Source: Choanephora cucurbitarum
Lineage: Eukaryota > Mucoromycota > Mucoromycetes > Mucorales > Choanephoraceae
Assembly: GCA_025331435.1 (NCBI GenBank)
Contig: JAIWNI010000354.1
Span: 1-10,088, forward strand
Length of the DNA stretch: 10,088 nt
Direction: 5' to 3'
A program made the position numbers and the translations under genes. This document shows, piece by piece, positions 8,088 to 10,088 of this stretch; within the stretch, counting starts at the first letter, position 1; each line of letters opens with the position of its first letter. Under the pieces are notes generated by a model. It was not told where the DNA came from, ran no database searches, and saw only the letters and a list, made by a program, of their open reading frames with translations.

Positions 8088-8990
8088 CAAGGTGCTTGAA
8101 GTTGAGTCCCCAAGAAATGACCTTTCTTCTCACTAACTCGGCAAAAAGAGGCCAGACTGCACCACCATCCACCAGCAATTCTAAATTCAAAGTCGATGCT
8201 TCGATTTTCTTCGACAAGATAACATTCCGAAGCTCATTGACTAAAGCGAGTATACTTCTCTTGATCTTTGGTTGGCTTCTAAACCATTCGATTGCCTTCA
8301 TCTTAATGTCATTGTCATAAAGAATTGACACTCTTTTACTGTGCCCTCCCTGAGCACCGAGAGGAATGGTGTAAGAGGCCAAGTATTCAGCTGCTTGCTC
8401 TCTGATAACTTTGGCCCGATAGTTGGTGGCTTTGTGCTTGTACACAATCAATGCTGCCTCCATAGATGCCTTCATATTACGCCATTCACCACTGCTAGCC
8501 ATTATTCTGAAATAATGGTATACAGCGTCGTACTTAGCCATTTGGGAAATTCCCAATTTGTGTTGTTCTAGGGGCAACAAAGGCATAAAGGCGAACCAAT
8601 GCATCTTCAACCTGAGTCTCATGATTGATTGCGGGTTCGATATCAGCTTCCGGCTGAACAGTTTGTGTTGACAGGAGCGAAGAGGCTGTCAATTCTTCCA
8701 TTTCCTCTTGCAATCTCTCTGCTTCTCTGTGCGATCCGACGCACGTGTCTATCACTGTGTGCTCCAAAGTGACTGTACCTTTGAGTTGAAGCCTGAGCTT
8801 CCGAATTCCACGCCAATTCAACCGTGTTTTGAATAGGTTGCGAGATCTCGACAATCTGATCAACCTCCATCTCCTCAAGCATGGGTTGGAGTGAAACAGT
8901 AACATTTTGAGGACTAGTAGTCTCTTTAGCTTTTGCTGCAAGCTTTGACAAGTTTGCCATTCTTTGCTTTTTGGATGATACTTTGGGCAT

Positions 8991-9346
8991 TGTTGTTGTA
9001 TGTAATGAAAATGGAAATTGTTATTTTGACAAGTTCCTGTATTTTATGATACAATTTTATTTGTGTAACAACAAATGAAGCAATCTGATTAGCTGAAGGT
9101 TTAAAATAGAAAAATTCAAGTACCGAATTTGAACACAATGCAGTAAAATATTGAAGACATATTCTGTTCTCCCAGCTTAAGGACCTCAACTTTGAAGGCA
9201 AACAAAAATTTTTTGCAGAAGCTTAATAACTTTTTCACCGTACGTTTTTAGATATATGTATTTAGAACACTTCTACGGAAGCAAAATTTTAAAAAAGTCA
9301 AATCCCATCTTTCCTATACATTTTGAAAAAAATCCAAATAATGGCC
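8991..9346 (-). other. Leader/promoter region of the DDE transposon
   Basis: Noncoding AT-rich DNA between the transposase ATG and the right inverted repeat. An open frame on the minus strand at 8926-9201 has no family resemblance and overlaps the transposase start. No clear TATA box could be chosen. Confidence 0.45.
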
Positions 9347-9378
9347 CAAAAATTTTCTATTTTAAAAAAGATGCACTC
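9347..9378 (-). repeat. Right terminal inverted repeat of the DDE transposon
   Basis: Read inward on the minus strand it begins GAGTGCATC, then six T, AAAATAG, AAAATTTTTG. Differences from the left copy are four scattered substitutions, including a swapped GA/AG counted as two, plus one gap and the first base. TA at 9379-9380 follows on the outside. Confidence 0.65.
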
Positions 9379-9380
9379 TA
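9379..9380. other. TA target-site dinucleotide, right
   Basis: TA immediately outside the right inverted repeat, the partner of 6631-6632. Confidence 0.55.
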
Positions 9381-10088
9381 TTCATTCGTACTTGAGAGAT
9401 TTAGCCTTATGCTGTCAAGATAGTATGTAACCTTTACGATATAAAGCATCTCATTCGCAAAAGAGCCTTTATTGAAGATGTGCTAATCTATGTGTAATAA
9501 CAGGACATTCATAACATTTAAATCACTGTACAAGTAGACCTGATCAATCTCGTAGAATCTTCTGCAAATACAACAATATGTATCTCTTAGCTAACTTCAA
9601 TAGCAAAATCCATCTTTAGTTTCCATTAAAGTCTAGTAGTACAAAGTAGTATCCACATTAGGGAATTTGCAATTTCTTGAGACTTCACTGCGGTTCAAAT
9701 TAAAACCCAGTTGTCATCTTTACTAGGCAACCGACATAATTTTATGTCATGGAGGGCAGAAAAATATTTGTGAACGCATTCTGGCTGTTTAAATGATGAA
9801 AGTGTCGTCTTTATTTTTTATGGTGTAAAAGACAAGTTACCGGAAGTGGCGTTTTAAGTTTGAAGAGGATTCGATATGGTGAGATTGACAGGGTTTTTTT
9901 TCCTCATCATATTTTATATGAAAAAAGTTTAAGACGAAAGTTAATAGTCGGTAAAATTTCACTTTCGGAAAAAAAATTGACGGAAACGAAAAAAAAACCA
10001 GATTTATTTCTCCGCACGATGATGATAAACTTGAGATGGGGGGTCAAAGAGATCAGGTTTCCTTAACGAGAGCATCTAAAAATCGTAA
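9381..10088. other. AT-rich flanking DNA, no gene seen
   Basis: I see no gene, RNA or repeat that I can support. Several A/T homopolymer runs are present near 9892 and 9970-10000, along with a short imperfect palindrome GACATAA-TT-TTATGTC at about 9733-9748. A plus-strand open frame at 9860-10066 is Lys-rich because of the A-runs and looks accidental. If the 6633-9378 transposon is a late insertion, this DNA was once adjacent to 6630. Confidence 0.5.

Larger units (their letters stand above)
6729..8990 (-). pseudogene. Fungal DDE transposase (IS630/Tc1-mariner-related), two introns, decayed
   Basis: Catalyses excision and insertion of the 6633-9378 element. The start is the ATG at 8990 (context ACAACAATG), followed by a Lys-rich MPKVSSKKQRMANLSKLAAK that could be a nuclear signal. 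Helix-rich DNA-binding region at 8150-8480, then YFDGHEREDVVEYR, a family hallmark, just after the first intron. Catalytic residues: Asp in VTHDEST (7844-7846), Asp in VFLLDQSS (7544-7546), Glu in CECNWIER (6990-6992). Between the last two lies a Cys-containing segment with RRCCAVHILEVQPDF. The C-terminus after the Glu runs through IHNFSDSVCP and IRRFFNKSFPYMRAYAQGKE to TAA at 6729-6731. Spliced length is about 710 codons. Damage: frameshifts near 8665, 8590, 7355 and 7040; stops TGA 7676-7678, TAA 6984-6986 and TAA 6933-6935. All three acidic residues remain but lie in different frames. The broad family is confident, the superfamily name less so. Confidence 0.85.
6633..9378 (-). mobile_element. 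DDE transposon, apparently full length (2,746 bp), non-autonomous through decay
   Basis: The span runs from one imperfect terminal inverted repeat to the other and holds a single transposase gene on the minus strand. TA dinucleotides sit immediately outside both ends (6631-6632 and 9379-9380), as expected for the TA target duplication of Tc1/mariner-IS630-type elements. The transposase lies 96 bp inside the left end, and its ATG is 388 bp inside the right end. I found the repeats by eye: 26 of 32 aligned positions agree with one gap, and part of that is homopolymer T, so the borders are good candidates and not proof. Confidence 0.68.

Noticed and set aside
6589..9399. A 10-bp direct repeat ACTTGAGAGA at 6589-6598 and 9390-9399, as a target duplication of the DDE element
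   Set aside because: The copies lie at different distances from the inverted repeats (33 and 10 bp), whereas the TA pairs abut them exactly. A chance match is likely.
9860..10066. A Lys-rich 68-codon plus-strand open frame
   Set aside because: The lysines come from A-runs. There is no family resemblance and no splice or regulatory context.

Overview
This window looks like a transposon-rich stretch of a eukaryotic genome, most likely a fungus. The evidence is a set of compact introns of 54-64 nt with GTAAGT, GTATGT or GTACAG donors and AG acceptors, one with a perfect TACTAAC branch site, together with transposase and Helitron families common in fungi. An early-diverging lineage (Mucoromycota-like) is my best guess from the look of the transposases; I cannot prove it from sequence alone. 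There is no bacterial-style operon, and I see no tRNA, rRNA or CRISPR array.

Layout: every recognisable gene lies on the minus strand and every one is broken. (1) 1-680: a Tc1/mariner-IS630-like transposase, cut by the window edge, in one continuous frame interrupted by five TAA codons. (2) About 681-1143: AT-rich noncoding DNA with a poly(A) signal for the next gene. (3) 1144-5289: a Helitron Rep-helicase pseudogene with three introns. Its HUH motif, tyrosine pair and Pif1-type helicase motifs are still readable, but it carries many stops and frameshifts. (4) 5290-5579: noncoding, with a weak TATA-like site. (5) 5580-6479: a spliced gene I do not recognise, with two convincing introns, one frameshift and one internal TGA. 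(6) 6633-9378: an apparently end-to-end DDE transposon of 2,746 bp, with imperfect terminal inverted repeats, a TA on both outer sides, and a decayed, intron-containing transposase (6729-8990). (7) 9381-10088: AT-rich DNA in which I see nothing.

No cooperating pathway is visible. The window reads as layers of insertions: a DDE element sits upstream of the unknown gene, which is followed by a Helitron gene and then a second transposase. The points most worth following up are the unidentified spliced gene beside the Helitron, the complete DDE element (long spacing between its second and third catalytic residues, yet TA flanks), and the fact that essentially all premature stops could come from C-to-T changes in CAA, CAG or CGA codons.
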